Origin: Frateuria edaphi
GTDB taxonomy: Bacteria > Pseudomonadota > Gammaproteobacteria > Xanthomonadales > Rhodanobacteraceae
DNA length: 64,000 nucleotides
Direction of reading: 5' to 3'
Assembly (NCBI RefSeq): GCF_021117405.1
Contig: NZ_CP088251.1
Location: 434,001-498,000 of the forward strand
Position 1 is the stretch's first letter. The number at the start of each line of letters is the position of its first letter. Below, in pieces: positions 55,493 to 63,969 of the stretch. The notes under the pieces are model-generated. The model had not been told where the DNA came from. It was given only the letters and a program-made list of their open reading frames with translations, and did no database searches. The translations under genes and the position numbers were made by a program.

Positions 55493-56485
55493 TTACCCCG
55501 GAGAGCCGGAGCGGCTGGCCAGCTCCACCGCCATCCGGGCGGCGGCGATCAGGCTGGACGGATCCGCGCGGCCGGTGCCGGCCAGGTCCAGCGCGGTGCC
55601 GTGATCGACCGAGGTGCGGATGAAAGGCAGGCCGAGGGTAATGTTGACGGTGCGATCGAAGGCTTCGCTCTTGAGTACGGGCAGCGCCTGGTCGTGGTAC
55701 ATCGCCAGCACGGCGTCGTAGCGTCCCCGCTGCGCCGGTACGAAGGCGGTATCCGCCGGCAACGGGCCAAGCAAGTGCATGCCCAGGTCGCGAAGCCGCG
55801 CCAGCGTGGGCTCGATCACGTCCAGCTCCTCGCGGCCGAGGTGACCGCCCTCGCCGGCATGCGGATTGAGACCGAGTACCGCGATGCGTGGAGCGGGAAT
55901 GCCGAACCTGGCCTTGAGTTCGCCGTGCATGATGCGCAGCGTGCGCGCCAGCGTCTCGCCGGTGATCGCCGCGGGCACTGCGCCCAGCGGCAAATGCGTG
56001 GTGGCCAGCGCAACCCGTAGCTCAGGACTGGCCAGCATCATCACCACGTCCGCGCCGGCGCGATGGGCGAAGAACTCGGTATGACCGCTGAAGGGGATGC
56101 CGGCCTCGTTGATCGACGCCTTCTGCAACGGCGCCGTGACCACCGCCGCATAGCTGCCGGCCAGGCAGCCATCCGCGGCCTCCGCTAGCGTGGTCAGGAC
56201 GTGGCGCGCATTGCGTGGATCGGGCTTGCCGGGGTGCTCCTCCACCACCAGCGGCACATGCTGGACGCGCAGGCTGCCCGGCACGTGCGCATGCAATTGG
56301 CCGTCGTCTTCATGCAGTTCCAGCGGTACGCCGCAACGCGCTGCAGCGCGGCGCAACAGGTCGCGGTCGGTGATGGCGACCAGTCCGGCCGCGAGCGGCG
56401 TCGATGCGAGCCGGACAAGCAGTTCGGGGCCGACGCCGGCCGGTTCCCCGGCGGTCAGCGCCAGTCGGGGCAGGCCGGCGTTCAA
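55493..56485 (-). CDS. pdxA: 4-hydroxythreonine-4-phosphate dehydrogenase
   Basis: This 330-residue metal- and NAD-dependent enzyme of pyridoxal 5'-phosphate synthesis (DXP-dependent route) shows family motifs LTAGEPAGVGPELL at the N terminus, TAPLQKASINEAGIPFSGHTEFFA with metal-ligand His, GLNPHAGEGGHLGREE, and MYHDQALPVLKSEAFDRTVNITLGLPFIRTSVDHGTALDLAG with the second metal His. It begins eight bases after the surA stop. Confidence 0.96.
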   Translation of the reverse strand: MNAGLPRLALTAGEPAGVGPELLVRLASTPLAAGLVAITDRDLLRRAAARCGVPLELHEDDGQLHAHVPGSLRVQHVPLVVEEHPGKPDPRNARHVLTTLAEAADGCLAGSYAAVVTAPLQKASINEAGIPFSGHTEFFAHRAGADVVMMLASPELRVALATTHLPLGAVPAAITGETLARTLRIMHGELKARFGIPAPRIAVLGLNPHAGEGGHLGREELDVIEPTLARLRDLGMHLLGPLPADTAFVPAQRGRYDAVLAMYHDQALPVLKSEAFDRTVNITLGLPFIRTSVDHGTALDLAGTGRADPSSLIAAARMAVELASRSGSPG

Positions 56486-56493
56486 GGCACGAC

Positions 56494-57852
56494 TCAGCTC
56501 TTGTCCCGCGCGTCGGGATCCTTGAGCTCCGGCACCAGGATGTTGACGTAGGCATCCGAGCGCAGCTGCCGCAGGAAATCCTCATAGGCCTGCTCGGCCT
56601 TGCGGTTGCCGATCGCCTGGCGCGCCTGGTTGCGCTCGCTCTCCTCGGTCACGTCGCTCTTGCGCGTGCCTTCCAGCTGCAGGATGTGCCAGCCGGCCTC
56701 GCTCTGGAATGGCTGGGAAACCTCGCCGTCCTTGAGCTGGGAGAGCTGCTGGGCGATCGTGCCGCCCCACTGGTCGCGCTGGAACCAGCCCATGTCGCCG
56801 CCGGCATTGGCGGTGGTCGGGTCCTTGGAGTTCTCCTTCGCCAGCTTGGCGAAGTCCTCATGCTTGTTGACGATGCGGTTGTACAGGTCCTGCGCCTTCT
56901 GCTGCGCCTGCTCGGGCGTCACCAGCTCGCTCGGGCGGATCAGGATCTGGCGGGCGTGGTACTCGGTGACCACCTGCCGGCTGGGCTCGCGCTGGTCGAC
57001 CAGCTTGAGGATGTGGAAGCCGGTGGGGCCGCGCAGCGCCGCGCTGACCTGGCCAGGCTTCATGCCGGAGATGGTGTCGGCGAAAGCCGGCGGGATCTCG
57101 TCCATCTTGCGCCAGCCGAGGTCGCCGCCTTCGAGCGCGTCCTGAGCGTCGGAGTAGCGGATCGCCGCGGCGTTGAAGTCCATGCCGCCCTTGATCGCAT
57201 CGAGCGCCTCCTGTGCCTTGGCCTGCGCCGCGGCGATGTCGTCCGCACTGCCGCCGGCCGGAATCGAGACCTGGATGTGCGCCAGATGCACTTCACCCGC
57301 CTTGTAGGTGGGGCTGTTGAGCAGGTTGTTGATTTCGCTGTCGGTGATGTTGACCGAATCGCGCACCACGCTCTCGTGCAGGCGCTGGACCATGAGCTGG
57401 TCGCCCAGCTGGGTGCGGAAGGCGGCAAAACCCTGCCCGCTCTGCTCGACCGCCTGCTGCAACTGCTCTGGCGTCAGGTGGTTCTGCTGGGCGACCGCGG
57501 CGACGGCCTGGTCGATGTCCGAATCCGACACGCGGATGCCCTGGTCGGCGGCCTTGGCCACCTGCAGTTTCATCAGCACCAGGCGGTCGAGCACCTGGCG
57601 CTTGAGCACGTCCTCCGGCGGGAGCTGGCCGGGGTTGCTGGCGTACTGCTGCTTGACCGAGCGCATGGCCTCATCCAGTTCGCTCTGCAGGATCACGCTG
57701 TCGTCGACCACCGCGATGATGCGGTCGAGCGGCTGCGTGCCCGAGGCCGAGGCGTCGCCCTGGCCCTGGGCCTGGGGCAGCAGCTGGGCCTGGACGGGCA
57801 GGACGGTGGCCGCGGCGAGCGCGAGGAGGAGCAGCGCGGTGGGTTGCTTCAT
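56494..57852 (-). CDS. surA: Periplasmic chaperone and peptidyl-prolyl isomerase SurA
   Basis: The protein has 452 residues. The signal peptide (1-22, VLPVQAQ) is followed by the SurA N-terminal chaperone core (DRIIAVVDDSVILQSELDEAM) and two parvulin domains (about 185-290 and 300-400; HARQILIRPSELVTPEQAQ, GDMGWFQRDQWGGTI). It escorts outer-membrane proteins, including LptD encoded just upstream, to the Bam complex. A 117-base gap separates it from lptD, while pdxA follows closely. Confidence 0.95.
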   Translation of the reverse strand: MKQPTALLLLALAAATVLPVQAQLLPQAQGQGDASASGTQPLDRIIAVVDDSVILQSELDEAMRSVKQQYASNPGQLPPEDVLKRQVLDRLVLMKLQVAKAADQGIRVSDSDIDQAVAAVAQQNHLTPEQLQQAVEQSGQGFAAFRTQLGDQLMVQRLHESVVRDSVNITDSEINNLLNSPTYKAGEVHLAHIQVSIPAGGSADDIAAAQAKAQEALDAIKGGMDFNAAAIRYSDAQDALEGGDLGWRKMDEIPPAFADTISGMKPGQVSAALRGPTGFHILKLVDQREPSRQVVTEYHARQILIRPSELVTPEQAQQKAQDLYNRIVNKHEDFAKLAKENSKDPTTANAGGDMGWFQRDQWGGTIAQQLSQLKDGEVSQPFQSEAGWHILQLEGTRKSDVTEESERNQARQAIGNRKAEQAYEDFLRQLRSDAYVNILVPELKDPDARDKS

Positions 57853-57969
57853 CGGTCGGAACCTTCAATCGCCTGCGCGGCGATGGTTGAGGAGGCGGTG
57901 CCAGGGGGCCGGTCGTGCCGGTCGACAACCGTGGATCGCAACGGCAGCGGAAAGTTCGCGGCCAGGCCG

Positions 57970-60393
57970 TTACTGATAGCCAAGAATACCACGCCGCAGC
58001 ACATCTTCCGTCTGGCCGTTGAAGGCGCCCAGGCCCTTGAAGACCAGCTCGAACATCAGCGCGTTGTTGCTGTTGCCGCGGTTGATGAGCGGGCCCTGGG
58101 TGATGACGTAGTGGCGCCCGACCATCCGTACCGCGACGCAACAACTGTCGTACTCCACCCCAGCCAGGGCCTCGACCGTGCGGTTGTCGCGCACCGAGTA
58201 CACCCAGCGCCCGAGCAGGCGCCAGCGCTCGGAAATCGGGTAGATCGCCGAGGCGTCGTACTGCTCCACCAGGTTGCGGCGGAAGCGGTAGGAGAAGTTG
58301 AAGATACCGTCGGCACCGACGCGCCGTTGCAGCTCCAGCGTGCCCAGGTCGGTCTGGCGGGAGTTCGGGCTCCACTGGTAGGCGCTGTTGAGACGCCAGC
58401 GATCGTTCAACTGCACGCCCAGCTGGGCCACGTAGTCCGAACGCGTCCAGTCGGTCGGCGCGGCGGTGGTGATCGTGCTATTTGGCAACTGCACCCGCTG
58501 CGGCGCGAAGTAGTGGATCTGGCCAATGCTGGCCGACACCCGCTCGACGCCGTCGTCGTCCAGCAACCGGGTGGTCAGCGCCGCGGTGAGGTTGTTGGCG
58601 TTCATCTGGCGGTCGGCGCCGGAGAACTGGTTGGGCGAGAACAGCTGCCAGTAGTCGAACGACATCCGACGCGAGTCGAACACGGGCAGGTCGTCCTGGT
58701 TGCGGTAGGGCACGTAGAGGTAATACAGCCGTGGCTCCAGCGTCTGCCTGTAAGACGTGCCAAACAGCGAGGTCGGGCGTTCGAAAATCAAGCCGGTATC
58801 GAGGCTTGCGATCGGCAGCGCGCGGCTGGGTGTTCGGTCATCGAAGGGAGACACCAGGGTGCTGGGAAGGGGACCGTTGTAGCCGTAGTCGCGGTAATTG
58901 CCATCGAGCTGGTAAGCCGTGTAGCGGTAGGCAAGCTTCGGCCGCACGAACCATGCGGCACCGCGGAAATCGGCGGCGAGATACGGGTAGAGGTCGAGGC
59001 GGTCGCCCTCGATGCGCTCGTCCTTGCGGAACGCGGTCGCTTCAGTGTCGGCACCGAACTCGAGCCAGCGGTTGATCGGGATGTTCAGTCCAAGAGTCGC
59101 GGTCGGCCAGCGCTTGTACTGCAACACGGTGTCCGGAAGGTAAGGGTCGGCGTTCTGGTAGCTGGTGGCGCCGAAAGAGGCGTTCCACCAGTCGCCGTTG
59201 CCATGGAGGTAGCCGCTGGAGCTGAGAATGCCTACCGAGGTCGTGTACAGGTCGTTGCCGAAGTCGCGCAAATAGCTGCGGTCGGATACGCGGTTGATCG
59301 AGGTGCTGAAGTTCCACGGCCCGCCCAGGCGCGTGACGTTGGTGTAATTGAGCCACCAGCGGTCCGTGCCCTTGGTCGGTTCATCCTCAGAGCTATTGTC
59401 CCCGCGGTCGTTGGGGAGGTACTGGAAGTTGAGCTGTCCGCGCGTGTCCGGAACCAGGTAGCGGAACTCGCCGGCCAGCATCGCACCGCGTTGGGTATAA
59501 ATGCGCGGCTCGATCGTGGCGTCGTAGTTCGGCGCCAGGTTCAGGTAGTAGGGGATGGCGAACATCGTCCCCGACCGGTTCGAACTGCCGAAGGTCGGGT
59601 ACAGGAAGCCGCTCTTGCGCCGGTTGTCGACCGGAAAGGTGAAGTAGGGCAGGTACAGGAACGGCACATCGGCGAAGCGCATGGTCGCGCCGTGCGCCTT
59701 GCCCACGCCGGTGGACTTGTCGATCTCCAGGCTCTTTGCGCGCACTTCCCAGAGATGGTGGCCGACATCGCAGGTCGAATAGCTCACCAGGTTGTAGCGG
59801 CTGCGCTGGGCGTCGAGCAGTTCACCGCGCGCGGCGGTGCCATTGCCGCGCGACTGCAGCAGCTGGTAGCGCACGTTCTCGGCCACGCCGCGGTTGGCCT
59901 GGGTGTTGCCGCGCAGGCGGTCGGCGCTGAGCAGCTCACCGGCTTCCTGGTAGCGCACGTTGCCCTGCGCGTCGTAGTCGGTGGTGGTGTCGTTGTAGTC
60001 GATCCGGTCGCCACGCAGCAGCTGGTCGGCGCGCTCGATGCGCACGTTGCCCGAAAGCCGGTAAACCGCGCGGTTGGAGCTGTCCACGTGGGCGGCGTCG
60101 ACGACCGTGTCGGAGGTCTCGCGCAGCGCGGCGTCGCGCGGGAGCGTTGGATCGTAGAACTCCAGCAGGGCGTTGGGCCGGCACAGCGCGAAGCTTTCCG
60201 GGCGCGCCGGACAGTGGAACGCACCCAGCGGGCAGCTCGATACCCCGGCGGCGCTGGCTGGCGCGGCGGGAGCCGCCGCCTCGGGTGCCGCGGTCTGGGC
60301 CTCGACCGGGCCGCCGAACAGGGCGAGGGCTGCGGCGACCGCCAGCAGGCGGCGTGGGGGCAAAGCGCGCGGGATCGTGTGGCTCAGCGTCAC
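57970..60393 (-). CDS. lptD: LPS assembly outer-membrane protein LptD
   Basis: The protein has 807 residues. A signal peptide (about 1-32) leads to a periplasmic beta-jellyroll of the OstA/LptA type (about 80-235; DRIDYNDTTTDYDAQGNVRYQ) and a 26-strand barrel. The disulfide pattern needed for function is present: a Cys in the early region (C54, C61 or C71), C208 in VSYSTCDVG matching E. coli C173, and the CC pair at 751-752 (EYDSCCVAV). It inserts lipopolysaccharide into the outer leaflet with LptE. Three early Cys instead of one is a local oddity. It heads the operon that includes surA, and a copy of the dispersed palindrome is upstream. Confidence 0.95.
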   Translation of the reverse strand: MTLSHTIPRALPPRRLLAVAAALALFGGPVEAQTAAPEAAAPAAPASAAGVSSCPLGAFHCPARPESFALCRPNALLEFYDPTLPRDAALRETSDTVVDAAHVDSSNRAVYRLSGNVRIERADQLLRGDRIDYNDTTTDYDAQGNVRYQEAGELLSADRLRGNTQANRGVAENVRYQLLQSRGNGTAARGELLDAQRSRYNLVSYSTCDVGHHLWEVRAKSLEIDKSTGVGKAHGATMRFADVPFLYLPYFTFPVDNRRKSGFLYPTFGSSNRSGTMFAIPYYLNLAPNYDATIEPRIYTQRGAMLAGEFRYLVPDTRGQLNFQYLPNDRGDNSSEDEPTKGTDRWWLNYTNVTRLGGPWNFSTSINRVSDRSYLRDFGNDLYTTSVGILSSSGYLHGNGDWWNASFGATSYQNADPYLPDTVLQYKRWPTATLGLNIPINRWLEFGADTEATAFRKDERIEGDRLDLYPYLAADFRGAAWFVRPKLAYRYTAYQLDGNYRDYGYNGPLPSTLVSPFDDRTPSRALPIASLDTGLIFERPTSLFGTSYRQTLEPRLYYLYVPYRNQDDLPVFDSRRMSFDYWQLFSPNQFSGADRQMNANNLTAALTTRLLDDDGVERVSASIGQIHYFAPQRVQLPNSTITTAAPTDWTRSDYVAQLGVQLNDRWRLNSAYQWSPNSRQTDLGTLELQRRVGADGIFNFSYRFRRNLVEQYDASAIYPISERWRLLGRWVYSVRDNRTVEALAGVEYDSCCVAVRMVGRHYVITQGPLINRGNSNNALMFELVFKGLGAFNGQTEDVLRRGILGYQ

Positions 60394-60476
60394 GGTGGGC
60401 TGTCGGCGTTCGTCAGGACGCGTAAAACTAGCAGAAAGGGTGCATGGCCGGCAGGAGCGCCCCGGGCCTGACGCCC

Positions 60477-60539
60477 CGTAGGGTGGGCTTCAGTCCACCG
60501 CTTTCCCCCGAGGAGGTTGGCTGGAAAACCCACCCGACG
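60477..60539. repeat. Dispersed paired-hairpin palindrome, copy D
   Basis: It reads GTAGGGTGGGCTTCAGTCC at the left, and GTTGGCTGGAAAACCCACCC at the right. It lies between lptD and the deacetylase-like gene, both on the minus strand. It is the copy whose left end best preserves the GTAGGGTGGGCTTCAG start. Confidence 0.75.
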
Positions 60540-60550
60540 GGGCGCTGCAC

Positions 60551-61471
60551 TCAGCTCATCAACGCCGCGACGTGCGCGGCGGCGCTGGTGGCCAGGGCGT
60601 CGAGGTCGTAGCCGCCCTCGAGGGTGGAAACGACGCGGCCGCCCGCGTGCAGACGGGCGATGTCCACCAGTTGCGCGGTCAGCCACGCATAGTCGTCGGC
60701 GTCCAGCTGCCACTGCGCGAGCGGGTCGGCGCGGTGGGCGTCGAAGCCGGCCGAGACCAGCAGCAGTTGCGGGCGGAAGGCGTCCAGCCGCGGCAGCAGC
60801 CGTTCCTCCCAGATTTCCCGGAAAGCCCGCGAGCCGGTCTGCGGCGGCAGGGGGACATTGAGCAGGTTGCCTACGCCGGTTTCATCCGCCCCGCCGGTTC
60901 CGGGGTAGAGCGGCGACTGGTGGCTGGAGACGAAGAGCACGCGCGGCTCGCGCGCGAAGATGTCCTGGGTGCCGTTGCCGTGGTGCACGTCGAAGTCGGC
61001 GATCGCCACGCGCTCCAGGCCATGTTCCGCCAACGCGTGCGCGGCGCCGACCGCGACGTTGTTGAACAGGCAGAAGCCCATCGCCTGGTCGGCCGTGGCG
61101 TGATGGCCGGGCGGGCGCACGGCGCAGAACGCTCGGCTGGCACGTTCGTTGAGCACGGCATCGACCGCGGTGGCGACGGCGCCGGCAGCGCGCAGCGCGG
61201 CTTCGGCCGAGGCGGGCGACATCAGCGTGTCTTCGTCCAGCCGCACGACGCCATCGACCGGCGCGCTGGCGAGGATGCGCGCCACGTACGCCGGATCGTG
61301 CACGCGCTCGAGCGCATCGATGCTGGCGCGTGGCGCCTCGATGCGGTCCAGCGTGGCAAAACGGTCGCGGTCGAGCGCCGCCAGGATGGCGTGCAGGCGC
61401 ACGGGAGATTCGGGATGGCCAGGACCGGGGTCGTGCTGCAGGCAGGCAGGATGGGTATAGAGCCGCAGCAT
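60551..61471 (-). CDS. Histone-deacetylase-family (AcuC-like) amidohydrolase
   Basis: The protein has 306 residues. Zinc-dependent deacetylase motifs are intact: RPPGHHA (His pair, about 137-143), DFDVHHGNGTQDIF (Asp and His zinc ligands), SAGFDAHRADPLA (second Asp) and EGGYDLDAL. It hydrolyses an acyl-amide bond; natural substrates could be acetylpolyamines, acetyl-lysine or an acetylated metabolite. Its start lies nine bases after the stop of the adenosyltransferase gene, so the two, with the B12-transporter-like gene, appear to be one operon. No acetyl-CoA synthetase is adjacent, which argues against a simple AcuC role. Confidence 0.87.
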   Translation of the reverse strand: MLRLYTHPACLQHDPGPGHPESPVRLHAILAALDRDRFATLDRIEAPRASIDALERVHDPAYVARILASAPVDGVVRLDEDTLMSPASAEAALRAAGAVATAVDAVLNERASRAFCAVRPPGHHATADQAMGFCLFNNVAVGAAHALAEHGLERVAIADFDVHHGNGTQDIFAREPRVLFVSSHQSPLYPGTGGADETGVGNLLNVPLPPQTGSRAFREIWEERLLPRLDAFRPQLLLVSAGFDAHRADPLAQWQLDADDYAWLTAQLVDIARLHAGGRVVSTLEGGYDLDALATSAAAHVAALMS

Positions 61472-61480
61472 CGGGGTGGG

Positions 61481-62041
61481 TCAGCCGCGCGGGCGGCGCT
61501 CGTGCTGCCAGATCACCTCGCCGTGGCCGCCGGCACGCGCCAGCACGCGGCAGATCACGAACAGCAGGTCCGACAGCCGATTGAGGTAGCGCTGTGCCTG
61601 CGGCCGCACCGCTTCGACGCGCGCCAGCGAGATCACCTCGCGCTCGGCGCGGCGGCACACCGTGCGCGCCAGATGGCAACAGGCCGCCGCCATGCCGCCG
61701 CCGGGCAGGATGAACTCCTTCAGCGGCGGCAGCGGTTCGTTGAAGCCGTCCAGTACCGATTCCAGCCGCGTGATGTCGGCATCCTGGACCATGGCCATGC
61801 CGGGGATGCACAGCTCGCCGCCAAGGTCGAACAGCTCGTGCTGGACCTGGGTCAGCGCCTCGTGCACCTCGGCCGGCACGTCCGGGCAGGCGAGCACCAT
61901 CCCGATCGTGCTGTTGAGTTCGTCCACTGTGCCGTAGGCGGCCACGCGGGCCGAGTCCTTCGGCACGCGTGAACCATCGCCCAGGCCGGTGCTGCCATCG
62001 TCGCCCGTGCGCGTGTAGATCTTCGACAGGCGGTTGCCCAT
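61481..62041 (-). CDS. PduO-type cob(I)alamin adenosyltransferase
   Basis: This 186-residue trimeric enzyme transfers the adenosyl group of ATP to cob(I)alamin, making coenzyme B12. Motifs are IYTRTGDDGSTGLGDGSRVPKD (ATP and cobalamin binding, N terminus), AYGTVDELNSTIGM, FILPGGGMAAACCHLART, CRRAEREV and YLNRLSDLLFVICR, all typical of the PduO family. ATG 62041 overlaps the stop of the upstream membrane-protein gene (TGATG), so the two are translationally coupled. This couples B12 uptake to activation. The deacetylase-like gene follows after nine bases. Confidence 0.93.
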   Translation of the reverse strand: MGNRLSKIYTRTGDDGSTGLGDGSRVPKDSARVAAYGTVDELNSTIGMVLACPDVPAEVHEALTQVQHELFDLGGELCIPGMAMVQDADITRLESVLDGFNEPLPPLKEFILPGGGMAAACCHLARTVCRRAEREVISLARVEAVRPQAQRYLNRLSDLLFVICRVLARAGGHGEVIWQHERRPRG

Positions 62042-62640
62042 CAGCGCGTCTGGCCTTCGTGCGCGAGAGCGCGGGTCAGCTGGGTCGCCAGCACGTGCAC
62101 CGCCGCGCCGAGTCCGACGTACAGCGCGGTCACCTGCAGGAACGGCAGATACCAGTCGCCCATGTTCTGGAACCAGGCAGCCATGCTGCGCGGCGCCGGC
62201 ACGCTGTCGCTCAGCCAGTAGAAGCTGCCGTTGGAAACCACGAAACAGACCGCCTCGCTGACCAGCAGCGCGGCAACGGCCAGACCCGCGGTGGAAAGCT
62301 TCAGGCCGGCCTGGCGGCGGGCCAGCCAGCTGCCACCCAGCCACAGCGCGCCGTAGGCGGCGACCAGGAACCAGTAGGCCGGCGAGACGCAGTAGTGGCT
62401 CCAGAAGTTCAGGCCCTGGCCGCTGATCACCAGGTAGTCGACCAGCACGGCCTCGGCCATCAGCAGCGGGAACGCCCAGCGCCCGGCGCCGCGCAGCCAG
62501 AAGCCGGCGAGGAAGAACACGCCCCAGGACGCGTCCGGGAACGCCTCGAAATGATGGGTGTGCACGGCGCCACGGGTAATGGCCATCACCAGGGCAAGTG
62601 CCAGGAAGATGCCGAGGCGCTGGTTTCGCGTCATAGCCAT
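62041..62640 (-). CDS. btuM: BtuM-like cobalamin transport membrane protein
   Basis: This 199-residue protein has about six hydrophobic helices and no ATPase or signal peptide. It resembles the BtuM family: solitary ECF S-component-like B12 transporters of Gram-negative bacteria, known from Thiobacillus denitrificans, that bind and decyanate cobalamin through a conserved cysteine around residue 80. Here C84 sits in NFWSHYCVSPAYWF. Other conserved-looking polar residues are H28-H30 (AVHTHHFEAFPDASW), D68 (VLVDYL), Y89 and R151, close in position to the substrate-pocket residues I recall for that family. GGAG lies six bases before ATG 62640. Coupling to a cobalamin adenosyltransferase gene is strong functional context. 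The match is by recognition, not alignment, so the symbol is provisional. Confidence 0.72.
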   Translation of the reverse strand: MAMTRNQRLGIFLALALVMAITRGAVHTHHFEAFPDASWGVFFLAGFWLRGAGRWAFPLLMAEAVLVDYLVISGQGLNFWSHYCVSPAYWFLVAAYGALWLGGSWLARRQAGLKLSTAGLAVAALLVSEAVCFVVSNGSFYWLSDSVPAPRSMAAWFQNMGDWYLPFLQVTALYVGLGAAVHVLATQLTRALAHEGQTR

Positions 62641-62748
62641 GAGGTGCTCCGTAAGCAGGCGGCGTGAAGGGAGAAGGTAGACGGCTAGTTTAGCCGAAGC
62701 CCGTCCGGCTCATGCGACGCCTGCGTGTTCGGCCGTATCATCCGCCGC

Positions 62749-63969
62749 ATGACCGTTCCCCCTTCCCCACGCGGGCCCGTGCTGATCGTCGGCGGCGGCC
62801 TGGTCGGCGCCAGCCTGGCGATCGCGCTGGACGTGGCCGGCGTCGACACGATGCTGGTCGAGGCTGCCGCGCCGCGCACCGATGCGCAGCCCAGCTACGA
62901 CGAGCGCAACCTGGCGCTGGCCCGCGCCACCGTCAACGGGCTGGAGGCGATCGGCGTGTGGACCCACGCGCGCGAGGGCGCCACCGCGATCGAGCGCATC
63001 CACGTCAGCCGTGCCGGCGAATTCGGCAGCGTGCGGCTGCAGGCGCGCGAGGCCGGCGTGGATGCACTGGGCTGGACCTTGCCCGCGCGCGAACTGGGCG
63101 CGGCCTTGCTGCGCCGCCTGGACGAATGCACCCGCCTGCAGCGGCTGGCGCCCGCGACCCTGGAGTCAATCGAGCCGTTCGCAGAAGGCTGGCGCGCGCA
63201 GGTGCGTACCGCCGAAGGCGTGCGCCAAATCGACACGCCGCTGCTGGTCGGCGCCGACGGCACCGGTTCCTTCGTGCGCGGGCGACTGGGCATCGGCGCT
63301 GAAACTTTCGATTACGGGCAGACGCTGTTCGTGTGCACCGTCACCCCCGAACGCGAGCACGGCCATCGCGCGTACGAGCGCTTCAGCGACGAGGGTCCGG
63401 TCGCCCTGTTGCCGCTGGCCGGCCGTCGTTGCGGCCTGGTGCTCACGGTGCCGGGGTCGCAGGCCGAGGCGGTGGCGGCGATGGACGATGCGCAGTACCT
63501 CGCTCTGGCCCAGCGTCGCTTCGGCTGGCGGCTGGGACGACTGGCGCGGCCCGGCAAGCGCTTTCCGTACGCGATCCAGCGCGTGGCGGCCAACCGCCTG
63601 ATCGCACCGCGCGCGGTGCTGGTCGGCAACGCCGCGCAGACGGTGCACCCGATCGGCGCGCAGGGCTTCAACCTGGGCCTGCGCGACGCGCTGACGCTGG
63701 CCGAACTCGTCGCCGCCGCGGCCGACCCGGGGGGCGAGCGCCTGCTCGCCACCTACGCGGCCCGGCGCGCGCCCGACCGCGAAGGGACCATGGCGATGAG
63801 CCATGGACTGGTGCAACTGGCCTGCCTGCCGCAGCCCTGGCTCGCCCCGCTGCGTTCGCTGGCGCTGCTCGCCTGCGACCGCGTGCCACCACTGAAGCAT
63901 GCAGTGCTCCGCCGCGGCATGGGCTTCCGCGGGCAACCGCCGCGGGCGGTGCTGGAGCGTGCGCCGTGA
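62749..63969 (+). CDS. ubiH: 2-octaprenyl-6-methoxyphenol hydroxylase UbiH
   Basis: This 406-residue FAD monooxygenase of ubiquinone biosynthesis has an N-terminal dinucleotide fold (VLIVGGGLVGASLAIAL), the middle DG motif in LLVGADGTGSFVR, and LVGNAAQTVHPIGAQGFNLGLRDA. That last motif, with Asn in place of the usual Asp, is characteristic of UbiH. It hydroxylates the ring in the late pathway. ATG 62749 is preferred; an earlier in-frame ATG at 62725 adds eight residues. Its stop overlaps the start of the next gene (GTGA), as expected for a ubiH-ubiI pair. Confidence 0.9.
   Translation: MTVPPSPRGPVLIVGGGLVGASLAIALDVAGVDTMLVEAAAPRTDAQPSYDERNLALARATVNGLEAIGVWTHAREGATAIERIHVSRAGEFGSVRLQAREAGVDALGWTLPARELGAALLRRLDECTRLQRLAPATLESIEPFAEGWRAQVRTAEGVRQIDTPLLVGADGTGSFVRGRLGIGAETFDYGQTLFVCTVTPEREHGHRAYERFSDEGPVALLPLAGRRCGLVLTVPGSQAEAVAAMDDAQYLALAQRRFGWRLGRLARPGKRFPYAIQRVAANRLIAPRAVLVGNAAQTVHPIGAQGFNLGLRDALTLAELVAAAADPGGERLLATYAARRAPDREGTMAMSHGLVQLACLPQPWLAPLRSLALLACDRVPPLKHAVLRRGMGFRGQPPRAVLERAP

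Noticed and set aside
56404-60471. A very long open frame on the plus strand, opposite surA and lptD (over 1300 codons)
   Set aside because: It is antisense to two clearly recognisable genes, its translation is Arg/Gln/His/Ala-rich without any family motif, and such shadow frames are expected at this GC content.
62641-62748. Cobalamin riboswitch upstream of the BtuM-like gene
   Set aside because: The intergenic space is only 108 bases, shared with the divergent ubiH gene, and no B12-box-like sequence is seen. The element is usually about 200 bases.
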